The notes under the pieces: model-generated
The model's database searches: none
What the model saw: only the letters and a program-made list of their open reading frames with translations
Told to the model about the DNA's origin: nothing
Program-made: the position numbers and the translations under genes
Part shown: piece by piece, positions 43,463 through 51,569 of the stretch
How the letters are laid out: each line of letters begins with the position of its first letter
Numbering within the stretch: position 1 is the first letter of the stretch
Source of the DNA: Panacagrimonas sp041603235
GTDB lineage: Bacteria; Pseudomonadota; Gammaproteobacteria; Nevskiales; Nevskiaceae
Direction: 5' to 3'
Length of the DNA stretch: 64,000 bases
NCBI GenBank assembly: GCA_041603235.1
Contig: JBFIES010000005.1
Location: forward strand, 1-64,000

Positions 43463-44269
43463 ATGGCCGAAAGCAAGAAAGCGCAGGCGAAGATTGTCGC
43501 GCAGGCTGCCAAGCGGCTGATCGAGCCCTACACCAGCGGCACACCCTGTGCGCCCATCCGTGACCTGATTGATCTGGAGGATGTCGAGTCTGCTTATGCG
43601 GTCCAGGAGATCAACACGCGATTCTGGCTGGACCAGGGACGCCGACTGGTCGGACGCAAGATCGGTCTCACCTCGGTAGCGGTGCAGAAGCAACTCGGCG
43701 TGGACCAGCCTGATTTCGGCATTCTGTTTGCTGACATGGCCGTGTGCGATGGTGAGCCTGTTCCAGTAGGCGCGGTCATGCAGGCCAAGGCAGAAGCCGA
43801 AGTTGCGTTTGTTCTGGGGCGTGATCTTGATGTCGAGCAGGCGACCATGGCCGATGTGATCGGCGCCATTGACTATGCCGTTGCCGCAATCGAGATCGTC
43901 GGCAGCCGGGTCGCCAACTGGGATATCCGGCTGGTGGATACCGTTGCCGACAATGCTTCAAGCGGGATGTTCGTGCTCGGTAACACGCCGTTCTCGCTCA
44001 ATGGTCTGGATCTGCGCGACTGCACCATGCAAATGACCCTCGGGGATCAGACGGTTTCGACCGGCGTTGGCCATGCCTGCCTCGGCCATCCGCTGAATGC
44101 CACCTTGTGGCTGGCGCGAAAGATGGTGGAAGTGGGGCGCCCCCTGCATGCCGGCGACATCGTGCTGTCGGGCGCGCTGGGTCCAATGGTGGCGGCCAAG
44201 CCCGGTGACGTGCTGGAAGCCACAGTCAGTGGCCTGGGTTCGGTGCGGGCGGCATTCGCCGCAAACTGA
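43463..44269 (+). CDS. mhpD: 2-keto-4-pentenoate hydratase (MhpD/BphH family)
   Basis: 268 residues with the family blocks VGRKIGLTS, FGILFADM, AEAEVAFVLGRDL, AIEIVGSR and GVGHACLGHPLNATLWLAR. It adds water to 2-hydroxypenta-2,4-dienoate to form 4-hydroxy-2-oxovalerate for the aldolase encoded at 36940. ATG 43463 comes four bases after the hydrolase stop. With the aldolase and dehydrogenase it completes the lower meta pathway within this window. Confidence 0.92.
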   Translation: MAESKKAQAKIVAQAAKRLIEPYTSGTPCAPIRDLIDLEDVESAYAVQEINTRFWLDQGRRLVGRKIGLTSVAVQKQLGVDQPDFGILFADMAVCDGEPVPVGAVMQAKAEAEVAFVLGRDLDVEQATMADVIGAIDYAVAAIEIVGSRVANWDIRLVDTVADNASSGMFVLGNTPFSLNGLDLRDCTMQMTLGDQTVSTGVGHACLGHPLNATLWLARKMVEVGRPLHAGDIVLSGALGPMVAAKPGDVLEATVSGLGSVRAAFAAN

Positions 44270-44353
44270 GAAGCGTAAAGCGACAAGGCGGATCTCCTGT
44301 GCGACATTGCGAATCAAGTTCATTGATTTCGCAATTCACACTGGGGCCGCACC

Positions 44354-45280
44354 TTGAGCCAACTCATTCTCTATAACTACCGGATCTCGCCTTTTTCGGA
44401 AAAAATCCGCGCCATGCTGGGCTATGCCCAGCTGTCCTGGCAGTCGGTCACGGTGATGCCCATGCCGCCGCGTCCTGCATTGGACATCCTCGCCGGGGGT
44501 TATCGAAAAATTCCGGTGGCGCAGATCGGCGCGGATGTTTTCTGCGACTCGAAGATGATTGCGCGACAGGTCGCGCGCCTGGGCAACAAACCCGAGCTGA
44601 TTCTCGAAAACTGCAGCCCGGAAGCGCAGGCCTTCTCGCAGCGGGTTGATCTGGATATCTTCTTTGCCAGCCTGTCCCTGTTGGGGCCGGGTGTCATCCT
44701 GACGCTCAAGCGGGAAACTTCCTGGATGGGCGCGTTTGCCTTCATCAAGGATCGGGCGGGACTGCTGGGCAAGGCGACGTTCAAGCCAGCTGCAGGCAAG
44801 AAGGCCAAGGCCATGTTCATGGCGCATCTGGCAGAGATGGAATCAATGCTGGAACAGGATTTTCTATTCGGAGAGGCGCCGTGTGCTGCTGATTTCTCCG
44901 CCTACCACAGTCTCTGGATGGTGGTGGATGTAGGTGGACGGAACGTGCTCGCTGATGTCCCCGGGGTACAGGCCTGGTATGCGCGGATGCGTGCCTTTGG
45001 TCATGGGACAGTCACTTCCATCTCGGCCGAGCAGGCGCTGGATATCGCCCGCGATGCGAGGCCTGCAGAGCTTGATTCAGATACCAGAGTGGCAGAGAGT
45101 GAAGTCAGCATCGCGCCGGCGGATTACGCGCGTGATCCGGTGAGCGGTGCTCTGCTTGCAGATCAAGATCATGGCTGGGTGGTGCGACGCGAGCATCCAC
45201 GTATCGGGCAAGTCAATGTGCACCTGCCCAAGTCGGGCTACACGCTGCATTCAGAATCCGCAGTTGCTGGCCAGGGGTAG
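44354..45280 (+). CDS. Glutathione S-transferase-like protein
   Basis: 308 residues. The N-terminal thioredoxin-like domain (LILYNYRISPFSEKIRAML, then GGYRKIPVAQIG and CDSKMIARQV) and an all-helical C-terminal domain match the GST superfamily. A 60-residue tail with DYARDPVSGAL and HPRIGQVNVHLPKSGY is extra. The start is a TTG at 44354 because no in-frame ATG lies before the thioredoxin domain. GSTs accompany biphenyl-type operons (BphK), where they help with reactive or halogenated intermediates. The role here is inferred from position. Confidence 0.8.
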   Translation: MSQLILYNYRISPFSEKIRAMLGYAQLSWQSVTVMPMPPRPALDILAGGYRKIPVAQIGADVFCDSKMIARQVARLGNKPELILENCSPEAQAFSQRVDLDIFFASLSLLGPGVILTLKRETSWMGAFAFIKDRAGLLGKATFKPAAGKKAKAMFMAHLAEMESMLEQDFLFGEAPCAADFSAYHSLWMVVDVGGRNVLADVPGVQAWYARMRAFGHGTVTSISAEQALDIARDARPAELDSDTRVAESEVSIAPADYARDPVSGALLADQDHGWVVRREHPRIGQVNVHLPKSGYTLHSESAVAGQG

Positions 45281-45287
45281 TGCGGGC

Positions 45288-45321
45288 AAAAAAATACCCG
45301 GTCGATGTCGCTGGACCGGGT
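45288..45321 (-). terminator. Intrinsic terminator of the P450/NTF2 operon
   Basis: Stem ACCCGGTC (45296-45303) / GACCGGGT (45314-45321) with a ten-base loop, followed on the minus strand by a T run (A residues 45288-45294). It lies 26 bases past the stop of the minus-strand NTF2-like gene. Confidence 0.85.
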
Positions 45322-45347
45322 GAGTAGGAAGCATTTTTTCGTTGGGA

Positions 45348-45749
45348 CTATTTCTTGGTGAATGCTTCGTGCCCGACGTAGGTGTTCATGAAGTCGCGGA
45401 AGTGCGACCACTTGCCGTCCTTCATGGTGATGAAGTGCACGTAATCTGAGTCAATGCTGCCGCCGGTTTTCTTGGTGGTCAGGTTCAGATGGCCAAACAC
45501 CACGACTTTGTCGTCTTGTGCAACGAAGCTGTCCTGATCGAACTGATTGATGTTGACCGAGGCCAGCACGGTTTCAAAAAACTTGCGCGCCTGTTCCTTG
45601 CCTTCGTAATGACCGGCGTAGGGAATGGTGGACGGGCCGTAAAAGTCGATGACGATGTCGTCATTGAGCATTTCAAGAATGCCGGGAATATTGCCGGCAC
45701 CAAAATGACCGAACAGCTCCTGCGTTTTTGCAATGTTGTCTTGTGACAT
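45348..45749 (-). CDS. SnoaL/NTF2-like protein (ketosteroid-isomerase fold)
   Basis: 133 residues of the small cone-shaped NTF2 fold: ELFGHFGAGNIPGILEMLNDDIVIDFYGPSTIPYAGHYEGKEQARKFF at the start and a WSHFRDFMNTY strand at the end. Members isomerise, hydrate or hydrolyse small hydrophobic substrates, or simply bind them. It starts 15 bases after the cytochrome P450 stop and so probably acts on the P450 product. The active-site residues do not match those of limonene epoxide hydrolase, unlike the protein at 51084. Confidence 0.85.
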   Translation of the reverse strand: MSQDNIAKTQELFGHFGAGNIPGILEMLNDDIVIDFYGPSTIPYAGHYEGKEQARKFFETVLASVNINQFDQDSFVAQDDKVVVFGHLNLTTKKTGGSIDSDYVHFITMKDGKWSHFRDFMNTYVGHEAFTKK

Positions 45750-45764
45750 GCGCTTCTCCTCTCC

Positions 45765-46988
45765 TTATTTTTTGTCAAAGATGATGGGCAGCTTGGCCAG
45801 GCTGCTTTGAAGCAGTGTGGCGGTCTGCGGTTCTGCCGGGGTAGGGCCGGGACGCAGACCCTTGTAACGATCGAGCACGCCCTGAATCAGGCATTCCACT
45901 TCCAGGTTGGCCAGCGGTGCGCCCAGGCAGTAGTGAATGCCATGGCCAAAGCTCAGCTGTCCTGCTGCGTTCTTTCGATCGAGCTTGAAGGCATAAGGGT
46001 CGGGGAACACGTCCGGATCGTGATTGGCCGAAGCAAAGAACAGCGCCACCCATTCACCGGCCTTGATCTCTTTGCCGCCGACCACGGTGTCCTTCATGAC
46101 CTTGCGGAACAGGCGCTGGGGCGGGCCCGTACGGCGCAGTGCTTCGGTCTGGAACTTGCCCACCAGTGAGCGTTCTTCCTGCAGTTTCTCGAACATGCCT
46201 TCCTGCGTGAGCAACTGGTGCATGCAGTTGGTGGCGTAATACATGGTGGTTTCGCTACCGGCGACGACGAGCGTGAAGCAGAAGCGCCAGACTTCGTCGT
46301 AAGACAGCTTTTCGCCGTTATCCTCAGCGGTGAGCAGTGCGTCAATCAGGTCTTCGCCGGGTGCGCCGCCACTGGCTAGGCGCTCGCCGCGTTCTTTCAC
46401 GATTTGCTGAAAGTACTGGACCATTTCCACGTTGTGCTGCATGCGCTCTTCGGCGCCCATATTGGCGGAGAGCATGAAGGCATTGGCCCACAGCTGAAAC
46501 TTGCCCGACATGGAATGTGGCAATCCGAGCAGGCGAAGCATCAGGCGTGCGGGCAGATGGCCACAGATCTGCGTCACAACGTCCACTTCTTCGCCAGACG
46601 GGACGCCATCGAGCAGATCGGCGACGACTTCCTCGATTTCAGAACGCAGTTCTTTCACGCGGCGCGGCGTGAAAGCAAGGCTGACCAGCTTGCGCAGCTT
46701 GGCGTGTTCGGGGTCGTCGTGGTTAACCAGCATCAGTTCAGGCGCGCTGGTGTTCTGCTGGAAGCTGGCAGAGGAAAAAGTGTTGACGTCCTTGGCGGCT
46801 GCAACGACATGCTCATGCTTGAGAAAGGCCCAGGCCTTGAGCGGTTCGTCGCTCCCCGGTACCGTGCCCGGCGGCCAGTCGGCGTAACCTGACACTGGCG
46901 ACTGGTCGCGGAGTGCATCGTAGGCGGGGTAGGGGTTGGCAATGACCTCAGGGGTTGCCAAGTCTTGCGGTTGATACGAAGTCTTCAT
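45765..46988 (-). CDS. Cytochrome P450
   Basis: 407 residues, a soluble bacterial P450. I-helix motif VVAGSETTMYYATN, K-helix EALRRTGPPQRLFR, and haem signature FGHGIHYCLGAPLA with C354 as thiolate ligand. ATG 46988 follows GGAGGAAA; the open frame further upstream overlaps the divergent regulator. It would hydroxylate or epoxidise a hydrophobic substrate with electrons from an unlinked ferredoxin/reductase. It shares a transcript with the NTF2-like gene and diverges from a MarR-type regulator 57 bases away. Confidence 0.93.
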   Translation of the reverse strand: MKTSYQPQDLATPEVIANPYPAYDALRDQSPVSGYADWPPGTVPGSDEPLKAWAFLKHEHVVAAAKDVNTFSSASFQQNTSAPELMLVNHDDPEHAKLRKLVSLAFTPRRVKELRSEIEEVVADLLDGVPSGEEVDVVTQICGHLPARLMLRLLGLPHSMSGKFQLWANAFMLSANMGAEERMQHNVEMVQYFQQIVKERGERLASGGAPGEDLIDALLTAEDNGEKLSYDEVWRFCFTLVVAGSETTMYYATNCMHQLLTQEGMFEKLQEERSLVGKFQTEALRRTGPPQRLFRKVMKDTVVGGKEIKAGEWVALFFASANHDPDVFPDPYAFKLDRKNAAGQLSFGHGIHYCLGAPLANLEVECLIQGVLDRYKGLRPGPTPAEPQTATLLQSSLAKLPIIFDKK

Positions 46989-47005
46989 TTTTTCCTCCAG
47001 AGCGG

Positions 47006-47016
47006 TGCATGATGCA
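47006..47016. promoter_or_regulatory. Candidate operator between P450 and MarR genes
   Basis: TGCAT-G-ATGCA, a perfect 11-base palindrome in the 57-base gap between the divergent starts. Position suits a MarR operator controlling both genes; the length is short enough that chance cannot be excluded. Confidence 0.35.
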
Positions 47017-47045
47017 ACGGCACAAATACTTGAACAGTGATAACT

Positions 47046-47651
47046 ATGTCCCTGAGACACAATAAACCCGGGACTTCAGAAACGTCAATAGGCTTGAACA
47101 CATTGGAAGACAGTACTGCCCACGAGTCACCGGTATCCGAGTCGGCGAAGGCCTTTCTGGATCTGTTTTACCCGGTCCATTACAAGATTGGCATCGGCAT
47201 TGAAGATGCCCTGCGCGGAGGCCAGCTGACACGTCATCAGGTGGCCATCCTCTGGTTAATTCGCAGTGAAGGCAACAAGGGTAGAAAAATCTCCCGCAAG
47301 CAGATCGAACTGTCCATCACACGCTGGTTCGAACTTCAGAACTCCGCCATATCAAAGGCCTTGCGGGTGATGGCACGTGAGCCGCTGCAGCTGGTAGAGA
47401 TTCTTGAGCATCCCGCGTCGGGCCGAGAACGAATCGTGGAGCTGACCCCCAAGGGTCTAGAAGAAATCGATCACATGGTTGAGCGCGGCCGACGCTTCAT
47501 CCAGACCATGGTGGATCATCTTTCTGATAGCGAGGCCGATCAGGGCGTTCACTTCCTGTCGCGTGTTTCCACCATCATCGATCAGGTGATCGCGCCGCCG
47601 GTCACTTCGCGAACCCAGCGACGCGGCAGGGGCCTCAAGGCCGCTGATTGA
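47046..47651 (+). CDS. MarR-type winged-helix regulator, divergent from the P450
   Basis: 201 residues. A variable N-terminal 35 residues leads to LTRHQVAILWLIRSEGNKGRKISRKQIELSITRWFELQNSAISKALRVMAREPLQLVEILEHPASGRERIVELTPKGLE, a winged helix with the MarR wing and the PKG turn. ATG 47046 or GTG 47037 may be used. Divergence from the P450 operon with a shared 57-base promoter region suggests that it controls that operon. Confidence 0.85.
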   Translation: MSLRHNKPGTSETSIGLNTLEDSTAHESPVSESAKAFLDLFYPVHYKIGIGIEDALRGGQLTRHQVAILWLIRSEGNKGRKISRKQIELSITRWFELQNSAISKALRVMAREPLQLVEILEHPASGRERIVELTPKGLEEIDHMVERGRRFIQTMVDHLSDSEADQGVHFLSRVSTIIDQVIAPPVTSRTQRRGRGLKAAD

Positions 47652-47699
47652 ACAGGGGGCGCTGAGTTACCCGGATTGCTCCTGCAGCGCCGGGGTGAG

Positions 47700-48308
47700 T
47701 CAGTCAGCTTTGCCCGAAGTGCCGTCGCTGCTGATATCAAGGCGGGCGATGGCATGCTTGATCAGTACCAGGCTCCGGGTCATGTCCTGACGATCCTTCG
47801 CGCTCAGATCGCCGAGAATCTTCGAGTTGAACTCATGCTCCATCTCGGTCATGCGCTTGATCAGGCCCTGCGCTGATTTAGTCAGGTAAACGCGCTTCGC
47901 GCGCTTGTCGGAAGGGTCGGGCCGGCGGCTCACCCAGCCATTGCGTTCAAGACTTTCAATGACGTCGCCCAGGCTCGCTTTGCCTACTTCAAGCACGGCG
48001 GCAAGCTGCGTTTGCATCATTCCGTCATGGCGAGACAGATGTGCCAGCACCCACCACTGCGCTCGCGTGATGCCCAGCGGTTTCATGAACTGATCGTAAG
48101 CGCTGCGTCGCATGCGCGAGACATCATGGAGCAGGAAGCCCAGCCGGATGCCTTCCTTCAGGGCATCGCTTTGCGCCGCGCTGCCGTCGCCGGCAGCGGA
48201 GCCCGTCGTGCCCTGTGCGAGCAGGTCTTCCAACTCCGGATCCCGGGATCTCGCGATGGCGTGGGTCACGTTGGCAACGTCAGCGGCTTTCGTGCGCCGT
48301 TTGCTCAT
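47700..48308 (-). CDS. MarR-family transcriptional regulator
   Basis: 202 residues: a 45-residue variable N-terminus, then a classical MarR domain (MKPLGITRAQWWVLAHLSRHDGMMQTQLAAVLEVGKASLGDVIESLERNGWVSRRPDPSDKRAKRVYLTKSAQGLI) with the DxRxxR wing as DKRAKR. It is separated by 468 bases from the divergent FAD monooxygenase gene and is the likely regulator of that gene set. It is convergent with the other MarR gene, with 48 bases between stops. Confidence 0.9.
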   Translation of the reverse strand: MSKRRTKAADVANVTHAIARSRDPELEDLLAQGTTGSAAGDGSAAQSDALKEGIRLGFLLHDVSRMRRSAYDQFMKPLGITRAQWWVLAHLSRHDGMMQTQLAAVLEVGKASLGDVIESLERNGWVSRRPDPSDKRAKRVYLTKSAQGLIKRMTEMEHEFNSKILGDLSAKDRQDMTRSLVLIKHAIARLDISSDGTSGKAD

Positions 48309-48776
48309 GGCTCTACTTCCCAGAAATTCATATTATTTTTTGGAGCGAAATCAATGCTTCGCCGCTCTTGTTCGCAAAATGATACGCCGCTGTTACGTAT
48401 CTGAATACCGGGTAAGAGCACTAACCTGTTTGAATTTACAGGTTCCCCATGCGGCTGCCGGCGAAACTTTCCTAAAAAATAAGGCGCCTTTAAAACAATA
48501 TGGCGCCGTACGAATAGCTTCTGGCGAATCCCAGCTGCCGATCCGCGAGCGGACGTATGCCCTGTTTTCTGGCCAGGCCTGTGCGGAGCGCGACTCGCCA
48601 GGCACCGCAGCTTGTCCGCCAAATTGCACTCAGACTGAGGCCATGTGCTGCCCCGGAAAGAATTCTGGATTTCCCCGAGCTGAGTGATGGGCGGTCGCCT
48701 TGGGTCATGCCAGTCTGCAAATCGTGGTGACTTGGAAATCGTGACATCTTGCAGTGGCGTTGTTCTCGGGGGAGGC
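48309..48776. other. Long divergent intergenic region between a MarR gene and a FAD monooxygenase
   Basis: No convincing gene; open frames here are antisense or lack ribosome sites. It contains an inverted repeat AACCTGT / ACAGGTT (48423-48429 and 48438-48444, spacer of eight bases), a candidate operator, and two GGCGCC sites about 20 bases apart near 48485-48510. The AT-rich stretch near 48325-48345 could hold the MarR promoter. I could not identify -35/-10 boxes with confidence. Confidence 0.45.
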
Positions 48777-50183
48777 ATGCGAACAGATTTGAATGGCCCG
48801 GCCTTGCACTTGGGTGGGTTTGGGGGAAGGCACGCGATCGTTATTGGCGCCAGTACCACTGGCCTGGCGGCAGCTGCAGCGGCTGCACGACACTTTGCTC
48901 GCGTAACGGTTTTGGAGCGGGACCGCCTGCCAGAGCAAGCTGATACGCGTCGGGGTGTGCCGCAGGGACGCCATGTACACGCCCTGCTCAAAGGCGGGCA
49001 GAACGTCTTCAGTCATTACTTCCCGGGTTTGACGGCGCACATGTTGGCGCAGGGGGCCTCGGAGGTGGATATCGGACAGCACATTGCATGGCATCACTTC
49101 GGCGGCTGGAAGACGCGATTCTCCAGTGGCGTGACCATGCAATGCCAGACCAAGGGGTTTCTGGAGTGGCATATTCGCCAGCGCCTGATGCAATGGCCGA
49201 ATGTTCAATTGCTGGAACAATCGGAGGTGACCGGCCTGAAACTGAAGTCTGGTCGCGTCTGCGGCGTTCAGTTGCGCAGTGGCGAAACCCTCGAGGCGGA
49301 TCTGGTCATAGACGCCGGTGGCCGCAACTCTCAAATGCCGTTCTTTCTGAAGGACCTGGATATCAAGCTGCCAGAGACCAGCGAACTGCCTGTGGAGATT
49401 GGCTATGCGTCCCAGCTCTTCCTGCCGGATGCCAATGACAGGGGTCATGACTGGCGGGGCATGCTCATTCACTCCCGCCCTCCCGCCACGCGCACCGCAG
49501 CCCTGATGCCGGTCGAGGGCGGGCGATGGATTGTCACCCTCGTTGGGTGGGGCGGCGACCTGCCGGGCAAGGACGACGACTCGTTTCTGGAGTGGGCGCG
49601 AGGTTTGCCCGTTCCAGACTTGTATCAGGCCATTTGCAAGGCCAAGCCGGTGGATCGCGTCTGGTCGTGGCGGTTTCCATCCAACCAGCGACGTCATTAC
49701 GAACGGCACGACGAATTGCCCGACGGCATTGTGGTCATTGGTGATGCCAATACCTCGCTCAATCCGATCTACGCACAGGGCATGTCGCAAGGCGCCATTG
49801 GCGCGAGCATTCTCGACAAGGTGCTGCATGAACAATGCAGGCACGCCGGAAAGGCCCGCATTGCAGGGCTCTCCACGCGATTCCATCGCGCCTACGCAGA
49901 TTTTCTCGATCAGTGCTGGATGACCTCCACTACCGAGGATTACTGCACCTTGGGCCCGGCGTCGAAGCGTGCCTGGTACACGCCGCTATTGTCCCGCTAC
50001 ATGCATCGCTTTGCGCAACTCACGTGGCATGACCAGCAAGCCGCGCTGGCCTTCTTCGATGTTATGCATATGCAGAAGCCGCCCAGCTCCTTGCTGACGC
50101 CAGCCTTCCTGTTCAAGGCAATGACCCTGCGTCCTGCGCAAGCGACAAGTGGTCTGCCGTCAGCACTTCAACAATCTGAGTGA
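48777..50183 (+). CDS. FAD-dependent monooxygenase, epoxidase-like
   Basis: 468 residues. Rossmann FAD site AIVIGASTTGLAAAAAA near residue 17, then the RRGVPQGRHVHALLKGG block that I associate with polyether-type and related flavoprotein epoxidases, and the second FAD motif GDANTSLNPIYAQGMSQG near residue 321. It is homologous to the C-terminal half of the fusion protein at 57927 (shared QGxHxH, FPG, LEW.IRxRL, DASG/DAGG blocks). GGGGAGG precedes ATG 48777. It is followed by an SDR and an epoxide-hydrolase-like gene, which supports an epoxide-forming role; no reductase is fused. Confidence 0.82.
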   Translation: MRTDLNGPALHLGGFGGRHAIVIGASTTGLAAAAAAARHFARVTVLERDRLPEQADTRRGVPQGRHVHALLKGGQNVFSHYFPGLTAHMLAQGASEVDIGQHIAWHHFGGWKTRFSSGVTMQCQTKGFLEWHIRQRLMQWPNVQLLEQSEVTGLKLKSGRVCGVQLRSGETLEADLVIDAGGRNSQMPFFLKDLDIKLPETSELPVEIGYASQLFLPDANDRGHDWRGMLIHSRPPATRTAALMPVEGGRWIVTLVGWGGDLPGKDDDSFLEWARGLPVPDLYQAICKAKPVDRVWSWRFPSNQRRHYERHDELPDGIVVIGDANTSLNPIYAQGMSQGAIGASILDKVLHEQCRHAGKARIAGLSTRFHRAYADFLDQCWMTSTTEDYCTLGPASKRAWYTPLLSRYMHRFAQLTWHDQQAALAFFDVMHMQKPPSSLLTPAFLFKAMTLRPAQATSGLPSALQQSE

Positions 50184-50287
50184 CTCATTTGCATGGGGGC
50201 AATCCCCTGCCTGCGTGATTTCGGCCCTGAGTGTGGCCGCTGACACTGACGTTCAAAGTGAATCACACGCGCAGGGAGCCGTAGAAG

Positions 50288-51049
50288 ATGAAGCCACTGT
50301 TTGAGCAGAAGACCGTTCTGGTTACGGGAGCGGCCACTGGAATTGGACGCGCAATAGCCAGTGCCGCAGCCAGTGAGGGCGCCAGTCTGGTTCTCGGCGA
50401 TATTGATCCGCAGGGACTGGCCAAAACTGCAGATGCGCTGCGCTCGAGTTGCAAGAATCTGTATTTTGCGGCCTGCGATGTGCGCCAGCAGTCAGAGCTT
50501 GATGCCTTGGTGCAAGACGGCGAAAAGGCGGTTGGACCACTCAACACGGTTTACGCAAACGCCGGCATTCTGGGCTCGCCCTGCGACGTCTGGCGTTACG
50601 ACGAGAACGAGTTCCGAACGGTGCTCGAAGTGAATGTCCTGGGCGCCTGGCACACTCTGAAGGCCGTGCTGCCGGGCATGATTGAACGAAAATCCGGAAC
50701 CATTGTGGCGACCGCATCGGCGGGCGGATTGATTGGGGCGGCTGGGCTGTCAGCCTACTGCGTGAGCAAGCACGGGGTGGTCGGGCTGGTAAGGACCACG
50801 GCCCTGGAGGTGGCGGCTCACGGCATTCGCATCAATGCGCTATGTCCGGGCATGACGGACACCGCCATGCTCGACAAGGTGGCCACTGAAATCCCGGGCT
50901 TGCGCGAAGCCCTGATGACCATGAACCCGAGCGGCCGCGTCGGCACCGTCGATGAAGTGGCCAATGCCGCAGTCTGGCTCGGCTCGGACAAGTCAACGTT
51001 TGTAACCGGTCATCCGCTGGTGATCGATGGCGGCTTTTTGGCGCAGTAA
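50288..51049 (+). CDS. Short-chain dehydrogenase/reductase
   Basis: 253 residues, classical SDR: TGAATGIGRA cofactor site, YANAGILG, catalytic Ser in ATASAGG and YxxxK in AYCVSKHG, C-terminal IDGGFL. The Asp after beta-2 (GDIDPQG) suggests NAD(H) preference. It lies between the FAD monooxygenase and the limonene-epoxide-hydrolase-like gene, 34 bases before the latter, and may oxidise the diol or alcohol they produce. Confidence 0.88.
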   Translation: MKPLFEQKTVLVTGAATGIGRAIASAAASEGASLVLGDIDPQGLAKTADALRSSCKNLYFAACDVRQQSELDALVQDGEKAVGPLNTVYANAGILGSPCDVWRYDENEFRTVLEVNVLGAWHTLKAVLPGMIERKSGTIVATASAGGLIGAAGLSAYCVSKHGVVGLVRTTALEVAAHGIRINALCPGMTDTAMLDKVATEIPGLREALMTMNPSGRVGTVDEVANAAVWLGSDKSTFVTGHPLVIDGGFLAQ

Positions 51050-51083
51050 TCCCGTTTAGATCAACAATAAATGGAGGAGACGC

Positions 51084-51485
51084 ATGAGCAATGGCACGGA
51101 TACAAAAGAGTCGAGTGAGGCGCTGGTCCGTGATTTCCTGGCTGCCTGGGAAGATCGCGATGTAGACCGAATTTGTGGTGGTTTCGCCGAAGATGCCGTT
51201 TATCACAATGTGCCGGTGGCCCCGATCCAGGGCATTGATGGCATCCGCAAAATTTTCGACTCATTCCTTGAGGCTTTCGAGACTGCGAAGCTGGAAGTCG
51301 TCAATCTTGCCGCCGAGCCGGGCCTGGTCATTGCCGAGCGCGTTGACTATTTCCTGATGCGAAACGGCAACAAGATTGCGCTCCCCGTTACCGGTGTTTT
51401 TATCGTCAAGCAAGGCAAGATCAGCCGATTCAGCGACTACTTTGATCTGGCGGATTTTGAGCGGCAGAGCGGCCTCAAACTTTGA
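51084..51485 (+). CDS. Limonene-1,2-epoxide hydrolase-like protein
   Basis: 133 residues of the NTF2-like fold with the catalytic arrangement of limonene epoxide hydrolase. The ERVD motif supplies R86 and D88, and SDYFDLADF supplies D118, matching the Asp-Arg-Asp triad; Y40 and N42 (YHNVP) match the residues that hold the water. The size is close to the known enzyme. It should hydrolyse an epoxide to a diol in one step. GGAGGAG precedes ATG 51084. Its place after a flavin monooxygenase and an SDR suggests a monooxygenase-epoxide-diol sequence. Confidence 0.82.
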   Translation: MSNGTDTKESSEALVRDFLAAWEDRDVDRICGGFAEDAVYHNVPVAPIQGIDGIRKIFDSFLEAFETAKLEVVNLAAEPGLVIAERVDYFLMRNGNKIALPVTGVFIVKQGKISRFSDYFDLADFERQSGLKL

Positions 51486-51569
51486 GGGGAATGATGCCTT
51501 GAGCGGACGCCGTACTGGCCAGATGTGTGCCTGGGGTATGCTCTGGCCATATACGAGAGTGCATGACTA

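Noticed and set aside
36017..45280. Calling the operon p-cumate or biphenyl degradation outright
   Set aside because: Each enzyme family fits several substituted-ring pathways; no decarboxylase is in the operon and substrate choice cannot be read from sequence by eye.
48705..49886. 393-residue open frame on the minus strand
   Set aside because: Antisense to the FAD monooxygenase at 48777, which has clear FAD motifs and homology to the 57927 fusion.
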